DNA of 64,000 nt from Lantana camara. Taxonomy: Eukaryota > Streptophyta > Magnoliopsida > Lamiales > Verbenaceae. Positions within the stretch are counted from its first letter, which is position 1. Every line of letters begins with the position of its first letter. Both the position numbers and the translations under genes were made by a program. The stretch is taken from contig CM074861.1 of NCBI GenBank assembly GCA_037501455.1, positions 94,031,001 to 94,095,000 of the forward strand. Reading direction: 5' to 3'. Shown piece after piece: positions 23,154 to 33,321 of the stretch. The notes beneath the pieces are model-generated. The model was not told where the DNA came from, did not search any database, and was given only the letters and a program-made list of their open reading frames with translations.

Positions 23154-24497
23154 ATGGGAGAAAACAAGAAGATATTGTTCGGCAAATATGAAATGGGCCG
23201 ATTACTGGGCAAAGGCACCTTCGCCAAAGTCTATTACAGCAAGAACCTCGTCACCAGCGAATGCGTGGCGATTAAGGTAATCAAGAAAGACGAGGTGATC
23301 AAGAGCGAGAAGATGATGGAGCAGATCAAGCGGGAGATCTCCGTCATGCGCCTCGTGCGCCACCACAACATAGCTGAGCTGAAAGAAGTCATGGCGACAA
23401 AGTCCAAGATCTTCTTCGTCATGGAGTACGTCCGCGGCGGCGAGCTCTTCGCCAAGGTGGCGCGCGGCCGCCTCACGGAGGCTGCCGCCCGCAAGTACTT
23501 CCAGCAGCTCATCAGCGCAGTCGACTTCTGCCACAGCCGCGGCGTCTTCCACCGTGACATCAAGCCGGAGAATCTCCTCCTTGACGAGAACGAGGATCTC
23601 AAGATCTCCGACTTTGGCCTCTCCGCCCTCCACGACGACGGCGGCGGCCTCCTCCACACGCAGTGCGGCACCCCGGCGTACGTGGCGCCCGAGGTGTTGG
23701 CCAGGAGGGGCTACGACGGAGCAAAGGCGGATATTTGGTCGTGCGGCGTCGTGTTGTACGTCCTCTTGGCCGGGTTCCTTCCGTTTCAAGAAGAAAACCT
23801 CGGGCTTATGTATAGGAAGATTTACAGAGCTGAATACGAGTTTCCTCCATGGTTCTCCACTGAGTCAAAGCGTTTGGTTTCCAAGCTATTAATGGCGGAT
23901 CCGGGTAAACGGATCTCCATCCCGGGCATAATGCGGGTCTCCTGGTTTAGGAAAGGGTTAAAAAAACCCAATGCATTCTCCATGCAGGAATCCATGTTCG
24001 AAAAATTCGACGAGGAGGAGAAGTTTTTACACGAGGCGATCAAGAAGTCCCCGTCTTCCCCCGCGTTGCTCAACGCCTTTCAGTTCATCTCGTCCGTGTC
24101 GATGGGGTTCAACCTTTCGAGTATGTTTGAGGAGAGCAGAAAGGCGGGTTCCACATTCACTTCGAGGTGTTCGGCTAAAGTGATCATCGGCAAAATCGAG
24201 GCGATCGGAAAGAAGTTTGGGTTCAAGGTTGCGAGGACCAAGGATTTCAAAGTGAGGCTAGTGGGGCCCACCGAGGGGCGGAAGGGGCGGCTCTCGGTGA
24301 CGGCCGAGGTGTTCAAGGTGGCGCCGGAGGTGACGGTGGTGGAGTTCTCGAAATTCTCCGGCGATACGTTGGAGTATGTGAAGTTTCGTGAGGAGGATAT
24401 CAGGCCGGCGTTGAAGGATGTGGTTTGGACATGGCAAGGGGATCATGGTTCGCATTGTGATGATCAAATTGGTGGGGAAGAATGTTCTCAGCAATAG
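23154..24497 (+). CDS. CIPK: CBL-interacting protein kinase (CIPK5/CIPK25-like), intronless
   Basis: Ser/Thr kinase of the SnRK3 group, activated by calcineurin-B-like calcium sensors. 447 codons from ATG 23154 ([15 protein letters not shown]) to TAG; an upstream in-frame TTG is not a start. Kinase domain about residues 12-266: Gly loop GKGTFAKV (19-26), VAIK Lys41, HRDIKPEN with Asp135, DFG Asp153, activation loop ending GTPAYVAPE (172-180). The regulatory NAF motif is at 307-309 within [11 protein letters not shown], binding CBLs; the phosphatase-interaction segment is about 341-371. Length and layout are normal for the intronless CIPK clade. The first two thirds are GC-rich at third positions, unlike the surrounding AT-rich DNA. 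No damage is seen. Assignment to the CIPK5/25 subgroup is from recalled similarity and less certain than the family. An AATAAA lies at 24858. Confidence 0.96.
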   Translation: MGENKKILFGKYEMGRLLGKGTFAKVYYSKNLVTSECVAIKVIKKDEVIKSEKMMEQIKREISVMRLVRHHNIAELKEVMATKSKIFFVMEYVRGGELFAKVARGRLTEAAARKYFQQLISAVDFCHSRGVFHRDIKPENLLLDENEDLKISDFGLSALHDDGGGLLHTQCGTPAYVAPEVLARRGYDGAKADIWSCGVVLYVLLAGFLPFQEENLGLMYRKIYRAEYEFPPWFSTESKRLVSKLLMADPGKRISIPGIMRVSWFRKGLKKPNAFSMQESMFEKFDEEEKFLHEAIKKSPSSPALLNAFQFISSVSMGFNLSSMFEESRKAGSTFTSRCSAKVIIGKIEAIGKKFGFKVARTKDFKVRLVGPTEGRKGRLSVTAEVFKVAPEVTVVEFSKFSGDTLEYVKFREEDIRPALKDVVWTWQGDHGSHCDDQIGGEECSQQ

Positions 24498-25570
24498 GGT
24501 TTGATTTGTACATGGTTTTCCAAGTTCTATAATTGGGTTTTAGACATGTTTGTAGCTTAATTTGTTGTGTCTCGTAATATATTTGTTGGTTTTTTTTTTT
24601 TTTACCATTTTTTTTTAATTTTAAACTTGATTGTGTACAAGTGAATTGAATTCATAATTGTATTAATTGGAACTCAAGACTTTGGGTTATGTTTTTCTTT
24701 CTTTCCTTTTTTTTTTTTTTAATTAGTAATGTCAATGAAAATTTTGTAATGAATGAAGATGATAATATTTTTGTCAACGTAGAAGTGTCACTAATTGTAA
24801 TTAGTGAGAGTAAAACGCGTGGCTCATGACGAATTCATATAAAAATCTTCCAGAAGTAATAAAATTTATTGATTTGCTTTAAAAAAACAAATTTTTTTGA
24901 AGAAACAAACCAATTGAAACGGGCAGAGTCTGCAAAGTTTTAATTTTTGAACATTTGTGTAATTAATCTTTATTATAAGATAGTAGGGAAATAATAAATT
25001 TGGAATATTAACTCAATCAATTCAGTGTTTTTGGTACATTTTATTTTTTAACGACAAAATAGAACCGTATCTTCAAAATCAAACAATTTCATGCACTTTT
25101 TTTTGTTGTTGAAAACTGATTTTACAAGCTGGAATTTACACATAACGAATTATGAGTTCATCCCGTATAAAACTAGGCTGGGTTTTAGCTGGCAAAACCG
25201 GGTTCCAGTCAAAGAGTGCATTAAGTTGCATGATTCTAAAAATACTCTTCTATTTTGTCATTAAAAAATAAAATATACCAAAACATTAATAGTCGAATTG
25301 GTATACAAAATTTGTAATATTTTTTTTAATATAGTGCGTGTGAGATTTTAAATTTATTTATGTACAATAGGACTCTGATGGGCTTTCTTCCCCAAAGTAT
25401 CTCTTATCTGTGGGCCGACATTTAGCCCAATAAGTATTGTGAAAAAGTAGGAGCATCTCTCGCAGTCTTGCTATCAGCCATCAGGTCTAGGTGTGGCTAG
25501 CATTTATGGGCCCTACTTTCGGACATGATTTTCTTTTTCCCTTTTTGTAAAATTAATGACAAGTGAACCC
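24498..25570. other. 3' flank of CIPK and intergenic DNA
   Basis: Contains poly-T runs and AATAAA at 24858-24863, a possible polyadenylation signal. No ORF or mobile-element ends recognised. Confidence 0.4.
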
Positions 25571-25906
25571 TTTTTTTTTAAAAGGAAATAATTACATTCA
25601 ACTCCCTGAGTTTAGGCCAAATTACAACATAATGCAAAATTATTTTGAAATTACATACAGGTCTCTAACCCTCGTTAATTTGTTAATTTTTGTATACTTT
25701 TAGGGATGATTTTGCATTTTTTGTCATATATTAAATTTAACACTCATAAAAGCGTCAGGGACATAAGTGTATTTTCATAAAATTTGTTCATGGACATCAC
25801 ACAAAACAAGAAATATAGGGACTTTATTGTAATATTTTAAAAAAAAAAAGGACCGGATTGTAATTGGGCCAAATCTTAGGGATCTTTATGAAACTCGCCC
25901 TTTTTT
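25571..25906. mobile_element. Candidate MITE-like element with imperfect ~40-bp inverted termini
   Basis: CATTCAACTCCCTGAGTTTA...GGCCAAATTACAA at the left matches, imperfectly, the reverse complement of the right end near 25845-25895 (GGCCCAATTACAA, ATCCCTAAGAT). Flanks share CCCTTTTTT, which could be a 9-bp duplication, as for Mutator-like elements, but the T run makes this unsafe. No coding sequence. Confidence 0.4.
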
Positions 25907-26371
25907 AAATGGCAATTGAACCTAATTCGAAGGAATAAACTCAAAAACACCGTACAATTGTGAATTTGACTCGATTAAATCAGTGTAATGAGAAGCAAGT
26001 GTGTTAGATTTGTTGTGTGATTGGTGAAAAGTTTAAGCAGAGTAATCAATCAAATGACAAGTGTATTACATGTACCATTATAATTATAATTGATTGAGTT
26101 CGATAAAATTGGATTTGAACTAAAATTTTTCGTAGAATTGTAAAGATGTTGGACATAAATTATTTTAATTTAAAAAAAAAATGAAAAAAGCTCAACCCAC
26201 ATAGATTTCAAACACGTAAACTAATTAATCTCAAGCACATATTTTATGGGTTTTATGCTTTAAAAAATATGGATTTTCTGATTAAAATTTTAATTTTTTA
26301 TCTATATATGTATCGAGTACTATGAAGAATTACTAGTCTATATTGAGTTTCAAAAAAAAATTAAGAAATCT
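25907..26371. other. AT-rich spacer, nothing recognised
   Basis: No ORF or repeat ends found. It may include the start of LTR M, whose left limit is not fixed. Confidence 0.4.
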
Positions 26372-27023
26372 GTTACGGGTAATATTTCTCTTGCCCTAAT
26401 TTAATTAATTAGGTTAAGTCCAAGAAAAAGGTTGGGAGGCCCCAAAACTGAAGAAGAGAAATCGGTTGAGGAAAAAGAGGAATAAGGAGTTAAAAGTGGA
26501 GAACGTGGGACTTAATTTCAAATTCAAAAATCTCGCACGTGTCGAATTAGAAGGATTCTTGGTAACTAATCTTTAGGGAGTTATAAAAGCAGAAATAAGG
26601 GAGAAGGAAAAGGACGTTTTTAGATATCTGCAGAGTTTTTTTTTCTCTCTAAGTTCCCTTGCTCAGTAGGAAGAAGGCGTTTTTAGATATCTGCAGATTT
26701 TTTTTTTTCTCTAAGTTCCCTTGCTCAGTAGAAAGAAAATGTTTTTAGATATCTGCAGAGTTCTTTTTTCTCTCTAAGTTCCCTTGCTCAGTTGTATTGT
26801 CTTTTGATATCAGATTCTGTATTCCAATACTTTTCTCTATAATAAAATACCTTATTTCATCCTTTGGAGTTTTATTATTATTCTCATTGGATATTGTAGG
26901 AATTCTAGGATAAATCTTTATCTACACAGAATTATCTATTTTTACATTACGTTCAGGCTCGATACTTTGAAATTCCCAAAAAGAAATAAATAGAGTGATA
27001 CTTGCCATTTTTGACAAGCATCA
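26372..27023 (+). repeat. Probable 5' LTR of old Tat-like element M
   Basis: The right end CAAGCATCA is followed at once by TTTGGCGCTGTCCGTGG, the form of leader that follows 5' LTRs of plant Tat/Athila elements. Inside are a G-box CACGTG (26536-26541), a TATA box TATAAAA (26582-26588) and a downstream tandem repeat. The left end is uncertain: TGTTACGGG at 26372 and TGATGGGC near 25378 are both possible, the latter matching the TGATG...CATCA rule of other Tat LTRs here. Confidence 0.5.
26616..26793. repeat. Three tandem ~62-bp repeats downstream of the M TATA box
   Basis: Units start with GTTTTTAGATATCTGCAG at 26616, 26679 and 26741, and end with AAGTTCCCTTGCTCAGT. They begin about 30 bases after the TATA box, so the transcription start could fall in the first unit. 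Confidence 0.9.
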
Positions 27024-27040
27024 TTTGGCGCTGTCCGTGG
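27024..27040 (+). promoter_or_regulatory. Primer-binding-site region of element M
   Basis: TTTGGCGCTGTCCGTGG; the usual plant gypsy form is TTTGGCGCCGTCTGTGG, so this copy carries changes. Confidence 0.55.
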
Positions 27041-27525
27041 AAAATCGATTAAATCGAGCTAAGCCGTAAGAACGTAGCAGATGTTATTTTCTCAAATCCT
27101 AATTAATACGAACCTCAACTTTATAAGATAAGTTATTCTTATTCTTATTTGTTTTGATAATTACCATATGTGGAGCATTTTTTGACATTATTGTTTGAGA
27201 ATTTTGATATTACGAACGAGGCTTCAAAAATTTTCCAAATTATTCAACTCTAAAAAAAACTAGCATGTTGTACGTGACTTCAATATCTATGGTTCGCAAA
27301 CTGTTTCTATTCATGTTGGGTGCTTTATTTCTTAGTAATGAAATGTCTTTCATCTCGTTTGAATTGCCTAATTATATTTCATTAGGGCTTGACTAAATAC
27401 CAATTGCCTAAATTTAATGGATTATCATGCTTCTAATAATCCCAAATTGAATTTAAGATTCAAAAGTCCATGAATTATGGATTTAATTAGTTTTCTAATG
27501 TCAAGCATGTTAGGCAAACATTCTT
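27041..27525 (+). other. Leader of element M
   Basis: Non-coding AT-rich sequence between the PBS region and the first gag-like codons. Nothing else recognised. Confidence 0.4.
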
Positions 27526-27679
27526 TCAGGGATCTAATGATCCCTAAATCTACAAGATATGCAGCGTGAAAAAATTCTCCCACCTGGAGGATTGTACCTG
27601 CCTGCTGGAACTGATAGTTAGGAAGGCTACCGCGCCTATGCTGAAGAGCTGGAGGGACTGCCAGCTTACATTCAACACC
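27526..27679 (+). pseudogene. gag: Element M gag remnant, piece 1
   Basis: Reading from ATG 27559: MQREKILPPGGLYLPAGT, a stop, then EGYRAYAEELEGLPAYIQH. Cut at 27679 by element K (TSD ACACC at 27675-27679). Confidence 0.5.
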
Positions 27680-29254
27680 TGTGACGCCCCGATATTTTGG
27701 CCGTACAGGTATGACGTATATGTTTAACAAATTGCGCTAATTAATTGTTTATAAATGATTTATATATTTAATTTAATATTAAAAATGTTAATTATTATAT
27801 CTTAAGTTTTATTAATATTAATTTATATGTTAATGCTCTAAATTGTATTAATTAATTATGGAATTCAATCATGTTAACCAATATTAAATGTTATTCCAAT
27901 TTCGTTGACCTTACCTTCATTTTTTTTATTTAATTACGAATTTAAATTTTAATTATTTGTAAATGTTATGGATTTTCTTGTTGCATTGCTTATGAGTGAC
28001 ATTTATGTGCTTCGTTTCTATATGATTTGATACCGAAATTTTGTGCAAATTTAATATGTCGGAGATATACGTGTCTTTAATATGAATATATGTTCGTTTC
28101 ATATTTTCGGGTTCATTTGCATGAGTTACGAATTTAATTTGTTTTTGGAATCCAAGTCGGGGGCTAACGAGCAATTAGCACCCTTGGTTCCGTAATTGAT
28201 ATCTTGAGCTCGGGAACTCGGATTCGAGTTCCGTCAACTTCGCTGAACTCGCAACAAAAATTCGAGTTTAGTGAACTTAGCCTTATATTTTTCTGAAATC
28301 ATTTGAACCTCCGAAATTCAACCGAAAAACGAATCGGCGACAAAACTGTCATGTTTTACTAAAATGACCATAACTCTTACAATTCTTGACCAAATTAACC
28401 ATGGTTGGAGTCTATGGAACCCTAACTCAACCACCTAACCTGTTATACCATCCCTTAACCGAACCAACCCTCACATAAACCAGAAATCTCAGCCAAAGCT
28501 ACAGACTTCCAGTTTTTCCCGTAACCCTTGTGCACCTTGGAGATTCAAAGCTCAAATCTCCTGCAAACCTCCATTAATCCACAAGGTAAGCTTAGGGTTG
28601 TAATATAAATTCAATATGTGTCATTTTAAGCTATGCATCCCCAATTTTGATCATGGTTTCATGAGTTTTTGGCTGATTTTGAGTTATAGCTAGGTTTGGG
28701 CATTTATGTTGATCTCATTCGTTTCTTGTTGGTTTTGAGTGATTCCAAGCTTGAATATGATTGTTTTGACATCCTCTCCTCATTTATGATCATTGATTAC
28801 ATGGTAGTTGAAGTATTCATGAGATATCATTAATGGCACTTTGGGGAAAATTCATGAAATGGTCACGTATGCCTGCATCTCACATTTGAGCTCCTTTCGG
28901 ACTGATTTATATGTCGAATTGGTGTTGTTTTGCTGCATATTTGTTGGCCTAACTTACCTGAGCTAGATGGGTTAGAGAAGATCAGTTGTTGCTCTGTTTT
29001 TTCGTCAATTTTGCCCTGTTTTGAGCTGGGTTTTGCTGCTGTCAAACTGCTGCGTCTTCTTGCTTGTTGCTGTCAATTTTAACCAGTTTTGTGGGAGTTG
29101 TTAGGGCTAGTTTGCTGTTGCATTTCATGGCTTTTCATGCCTTTATATGTTGGTTGATTTGTGCCTAAGTTGCTGCGTGAATCTGCTGCTTTTCCCCTGC
29201 ATTTTTTTTTGCTGCTGAAACTGCTGCGTGTTGCCCAAATTCAACGAAAAATGG

Positions 29255-29350
29255 GCGAGGCCGTGTTGAGGCTTCGACTTGGCTACCTGAATTTTTTTAA
29301 AACCGGACACGGCCGTGTCCATTTTAAACTAAAAACCAACACGGCCGTGT
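29255..29350. repeat. Palindrome cluster in the 5' LTR of K
   Basis: GGACACGGCCGTGTCC (29305-29320, perfect 16-mer) and ACACGGCCGTGT (29339-29350, perfect), plus a degenerate copy GGCGAGGCCGTGTT (29253-29266). The 3' LTR has a fourth site that is missing here. Confidence 0.85.
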
Positions 29351-29511
29351 CATACTTTTGAAAATTGATTCTGGAACCGTAGTGCTGCTGCTTCATTTTC
29401 TTTCTTTCTTTTTTTCTTGTTCCGGTTGTTTGCTGTGCATGTAATGTTTTAATTAATTGTTCTTGCATGCATTTAGTACGTTATATATATATATATATAT
29501 ATATATTATAT

Positions 29512-29544
<33 letters not shown>

Positions 29545-30665
29545 GTGTTTATTATATTTTAAATATTATTTGAATTAATTGAATTATAGAATTTAATTGT
29601 TACCTATTTCATGTGTCATTTAATTTCCGATCTTGATTTGAATGTATTTAATTGCCTATTTTCTAATTGTAAATGCGATTTAATACATGCTATGATCATA
29701 TGTGAAATTCTTGAATTAATTTTATTGGAAATGTGAATTTATGGCTTGATTGAATTTGAACGTTTCTAATGTTGAATGAAATGGTCATTTATATGATTTA
29801 AATGTATTAATAGTGCACATGAACATCTCCATGATTTAATATCATTTCTTGTACATTCATAGCATATTCATTTCATTGCCGAGCGTCTTAATTGGTCATA
29901 TTGAGTCTCACCTCACCTTTCTTGCACAGATTTTGATTCCGTTGGAGACGAGGCCGGTCAGTGAGGCTCGTGTGTTCTCCTTTTTGCCGCTCAAGGTGGG
30001 TTTCTCTTCTATTTAGATAAATGACCCCATATGCCTTCAATGTGAGAGTTTTCGACCAAAAATTTATATATGTATATAGAGTTGTTTTAAAGAGTAAATG
30101 TTTGCAACGTAAAGCCCTTATTTTATAAATCCTACCAAACGTTTTGGCGAGAAATGAGTGATTGCACGAATGGGGCCCAGGGACTTAGTGTGAGTGGCTA
30201 TCCGGGGAGGCATGGGCCGACGGTGATCCCTCACATTAGTTCCACCAATTAACGGTGTAACCGGACCTCGTTAGGAGTTAGCGAGGAATGGACGCTGAGT
30301 GCCACTAGGGGAGTCATGTAACCCCTTTTGGTCAATGAATGGGTGGTCGGGCTTTGCAAACCCGCCACCAACCCGGAGAAAGAAGGTGTAAATGTTATTG
30401 AATGTGCACGAAAGAATGTTATGCATGAAAAGAAAGAATGAATGGATGTTTAATGAACTACACAAGGTGTTGGTTGGAGATAATGCACGCCCACTCGCCG
30501 GGCCAATAATGACCTAATGTAAATGAATCGTTATAATCCCTTTTGATGATTTCTCTATTTCACCCACTTGGGAAATTCTTTAAAAACCTCGCTTGGGATT
30601 ATAGCTTGCATGTGACTGTTTAAATACCGTTGTATATTATATTTATGCCCTATTTTTATACCCAC

Positions 30666-30682
30666 CAGTCCCTTTTGGACTG
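30666..30682 (+). promoter_or_regulatory. Conserved hairpin/branch-site module in LTR K
   Basis: CAGTCC CTTTT GGACTG, then AACCC, a T-rich tract, TTTTCAG (30700) and TTATGCAG (30713). The 3' LTR has the same module near 39835-39851. Confidence 0.5.
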
Positions 30683-31108
30683 AACCCGTTTGGTTTTCAG
30701 TTGTTTTATGCAGGTGTCAGGAGCTAGGTAGGAATTCGAGTCATAGGTCTTGCATTCGTCTCTAGCTCTTGTATTTTGGTCTTACACTTGCATACTCTTA
30801 CATTTGATCTTTGTATATGATTATTGTTTTGGAGCGTACATGTTTTGGGCCGTGATGGCATGTGAATGATGTAAATGAATTATTTTGGAGCTTGAATGCT
30901 CATTGTATATATGTTATGATCAGTTATTGCTTCCGCGCTAATGTTTACTCTGATTATATGGTTCAAGGGTTAGTCCCGCCTAGCATAGCGTGTGTGTTTG
31001 TCCCCGTTCGCCGTGATTTAGCTCAGGTATGGATTGCCCATTTCATATTCGGGTCGGGTCTCGGTGCGGGGGATGTGGTACCTTGCGCTCGGGTGCTACA
31101 TCCTTAAG

Positions 31109-31120
31109 TGGTATCAGAGC
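31109..31120 (+). promoter_or_regulatory. Primer-binding site of element K
   Basis: TGGTATCAGAGC, initiator-Met tRNA complement, eight bases after the LTR end. Confidence 0.92.
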
Positions 31121-31122
31121 TA

Positions 31123-31138
31123 CGGGTTGCAAAACCCG
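31123..31138 (+). ncRNA. GCAA-tetraloop hairpin next to the PBS of K
   Basis: CGGGTT GCAA AACCCG, a 6-bp stem with a GNRA loop. Element C has the equivalent with a compensatory stem difference (6664-6677). Confidence 0.5.
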
Positions 31139-31313
31139 GGCTCTCGTGTCGTGTGGGTCAGTCTAGGTCGTTCGGCTTAGGAACTAATTGACAATGTGTT
31201 GCATATGCATCTCTTTTGTGCTTAGTTGATTTAAAATTTGGATTTTGATTGAATTAATTGCAATACCATGCATGAACTAAACCTAGCATGCATTCTCAGT
31301 GTTTGTTAACAGG

Positions 31314-31790
31314 ATGCCTCCACGTAGACACCGTGATAGATCTCCAGGACGACGTCATCATCGTGATCGTACTCCTACACCCCCACCTCCACAACCACCG
31401 CCGACAGAAGCCTTTGTTAATTCGGTTATCAATATAATAGATCAAAGGCTACGAGATTATGTACCACCGGCACCTCCAGTACCACCTGCACCTGCTGTAC
31501 AGCCCGAGGCACCGATTTCGGTTATACTTAAGGAGTTTCAGAATCAAAGACCTCCCAAGTTTTTCAAGGGAAATGATATGCAGGCGGAAATGTGGTTGAA
31601 AGAAGTCGAGAGGATATGGGAGCTCATTCCATATGAGTCCCGAGAGAAGGCTCGATGCACCATCACTTTGATACAAGGGGAAGCCTACTCTTGGTGGGAA
31701 AGCACGCGGATAGTCTTGGAAGTAGCTGGAGAAGAGATCAATTGGGAAGTCTTTACAAGAGAGTTTAAGAATAAATTCTTTCCTCCTTCA
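31314..31790 (+). pseudogene. gag: Element K gag, N-terminal part
   Basis: ATG 31314 (MPPRRHRDRSPGRR), following a possible upstream start at 31299. A Pro-rich segment precedes the capsid: FLKEFQNQRPPKFF-like VILKEFQNQRPPKFFKG, MWLKEVERIWEL, ARCTITLIQGEAYSWWE and FTREFKNKFFPPS. These are the standard chromovirus capsid motifs. The hAT element enters after base 31790 and supplies an immediate stop. The remainder of gag resumes at 32716 in the host frame. Confidence 0.85.
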
Positions 31791-32707
31791 TAGGGGTGGG
31801 CGCGGGACGGGGAGTTCGGGATCGGGGTGGGAAATTGGGGACCCGACCCCATCCCGAAAATGTCGGGTACCCAGCTAGTCGGGGAGTTCGGGATTCGGGA
31901 CGGGATCGGGGTCGTGCTCGGGGAGCCCGACTTATTTTTCTTTTTCTTCTTTTACATTATTATTGGGCTACCAATTCACTTAATGACTCATTGGGCCTGA
32001 TCCTTTCACAATTCAAGATTGGGCTGCTAAGAAATGCAATCAAAATTCTGTCAAAAAGCAAAAAAATCACAAATTTCAATTAGGGTTAAAAATAACAAAT
32101 TGCCTCTATCCTCAAAGCTCAAGTTGTTAATCTGTAAGAATGGTGGACGTGGTGGGTTGGGGTTAGTGGTTTTCGGATTTGGAGCGGTGGCTTGCCGGAG
32201 GTGCTCAATGGGCTGTGGTGGCTGTAGTTTGCGTTGGCATGGCGGTTGGCTGGAGCCTAGAGCTGGGTTCTGCAACTTCTGCTATGGCCTATGAAGAAGA
32301 CTCAAAGTTTTAATCTTGAAAGTGAAGATAGAAGTCAGAACACGAGGCTATGATTAATGGAGTTTCTTAGATTGCCTTCTTGGTGAGATTTTAAAATTTG
32401 AGAGAGAATAGATTGTGGGATTTGAGTCTGAGAAACGAAGTCTGCCCAACTGAGAGAGGAAAGGTTAGAATTAAATAAAATATATAATATATATATATAT
32501 ATTTTTTTAATTTGAGATCGGGTAGTTCGGGTACCCGATCGGGAAAATAGGGTATCAAATCACTACCCGATCCCGAGCCCAAATTGTTAATCGGGATTCG
32601 GGTACCCATCCCGAACTCAAAATTCCCCGAACTCCCCATCCCGATCGGGAAATACCCGATCGGGTCGGGACGGGCCCCGAATTCCCCGACCCGAATGCCC
32701 ACCCCTA
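31791..32707. mobile_element. hAT-superfamily non-autonomous DNA transposon
   Basis: 917 bp with perfect 11-bp terminal inverted repeats TAGGGGTGGGC and an 8-bp target duplication CTCCTTCA (31783-31790 and 32708-32715), the hAT signature. Both subterminal regions are packed with TTCGGG, GATCGGG and ACCCGA words, dense short repeats of the kind hAT transposases recognise. The middle has no transposase ORF; the 60-117-codon ORFs across it are not supported. It splits the gag of element K. Confidence 0.9.
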
Positions 32708-32715
32708 CTCCTTCA

Positions 32716-33321
32716 TCCCGTACTCGAAGGCTTAGGGAATTCACCGAATTGAAGCAGGGATCGAGGTCTGTAGCCGAGCATATTTCAGAGTATGAGAGGT
32801 TATCCCGCTATGCGCCAAATATAGTGAGCGATGACTTTCATAAAGCTATGCAGTTTGTTCAGGGGGTTCGACCGGATATCCAGTCAGCTCTTGAGGCGGT
32901 TAACACAAGTACTTGGGCGAAGGCTACTTCGAAAGCCTTAAAGGTTGAAGATTCTGCGAATGCTAGGAGGCCAGTTTATCGCCAAGGACAAGGGTCAGGA
33001 TCCGGCTCGGGATTTAACAAAGGAAAGATACCGATGACTTTACCAGCTCCACCACCAAAAGGACCTTTCAAGAAGCCTAGAGCAGGAGGTCAGATTGCAC
33101 CTATTCCACGAGCACCTCAGGCTCCACCAGCCCCTAAAGGATCTCGCAACGATCAGCCACCGTGTACTTATTGTGGATGGCCAACCCATTCTTATAACAA
33201 TTGCCGAAAGAGATTGAGGTTGTGCTTGATTTGTGGAAAAGGGGATCATATGGCTTTTTCATGCCCGGACAAGACTCCAGGGTATCAAGCTGGAGCTCAG
33301 AGACCGATGGTTCAGGCATGA
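32716..33321 (+). pseudogene. gag: Element K gag, C-terminal part with two zinc knuckles
   Basis: Resumes with SRTRRLREFTELKQGSRSVA, the conserved end of the chromovirus capsid. After a Pro/Gly-rich linker come two CX2CX4HX4C knuckles: CTYCGWPTHSYNNC (33163-33204) and CLICGKGDHMAFSC (33223-33264). A TGA at 33319-33321 ends the frame although protease continues in the same frame, so this looks like a point mutation in a continuous gag-pol. Confidence 0.88.

Larger units (their letters stand above)
27680..31100 (+). repeat. 5' LTR of element K
   Basis: TGTGACGCCCC...GGGTGCTACA. In order: leader hairpin GGAACTC/GAGTTCC (28212-28231), candidate donor AAG/GTAAGC (28586), palindrome cluster (29255-29350), AT microsatellite (29480-29545), CAGTCC/GGACTG hairpin (30666-30682), candidate acceptor TTATGCAG (30713). 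Confidence 0.92.

Noticed and set aside
23202..23789. 195-codon minus-strand frame opposite the CIPK gene
   Set aside because: Shadow of the kinase coding sequence, produced by its GC-rich third positions.
23960..23985. A second NAF tripeptide in the kinase (KKPNAFSM, residues 271-278)
   Set aside because: It precedes the real NAF domain (residues 307-309), which alone has the following FISS...GFNLSSMFE pattern.
27425..27730. 101-codon minus-strand ORF
   Set aside because: It spans the junction between M gag and the K LTR, so it is composite and accidental.
31796..32294. ORFs of 86-95 codons inside the hAT element
   Set aside because: Low complexity from TTCGGG-type repeats or no transposase motif.
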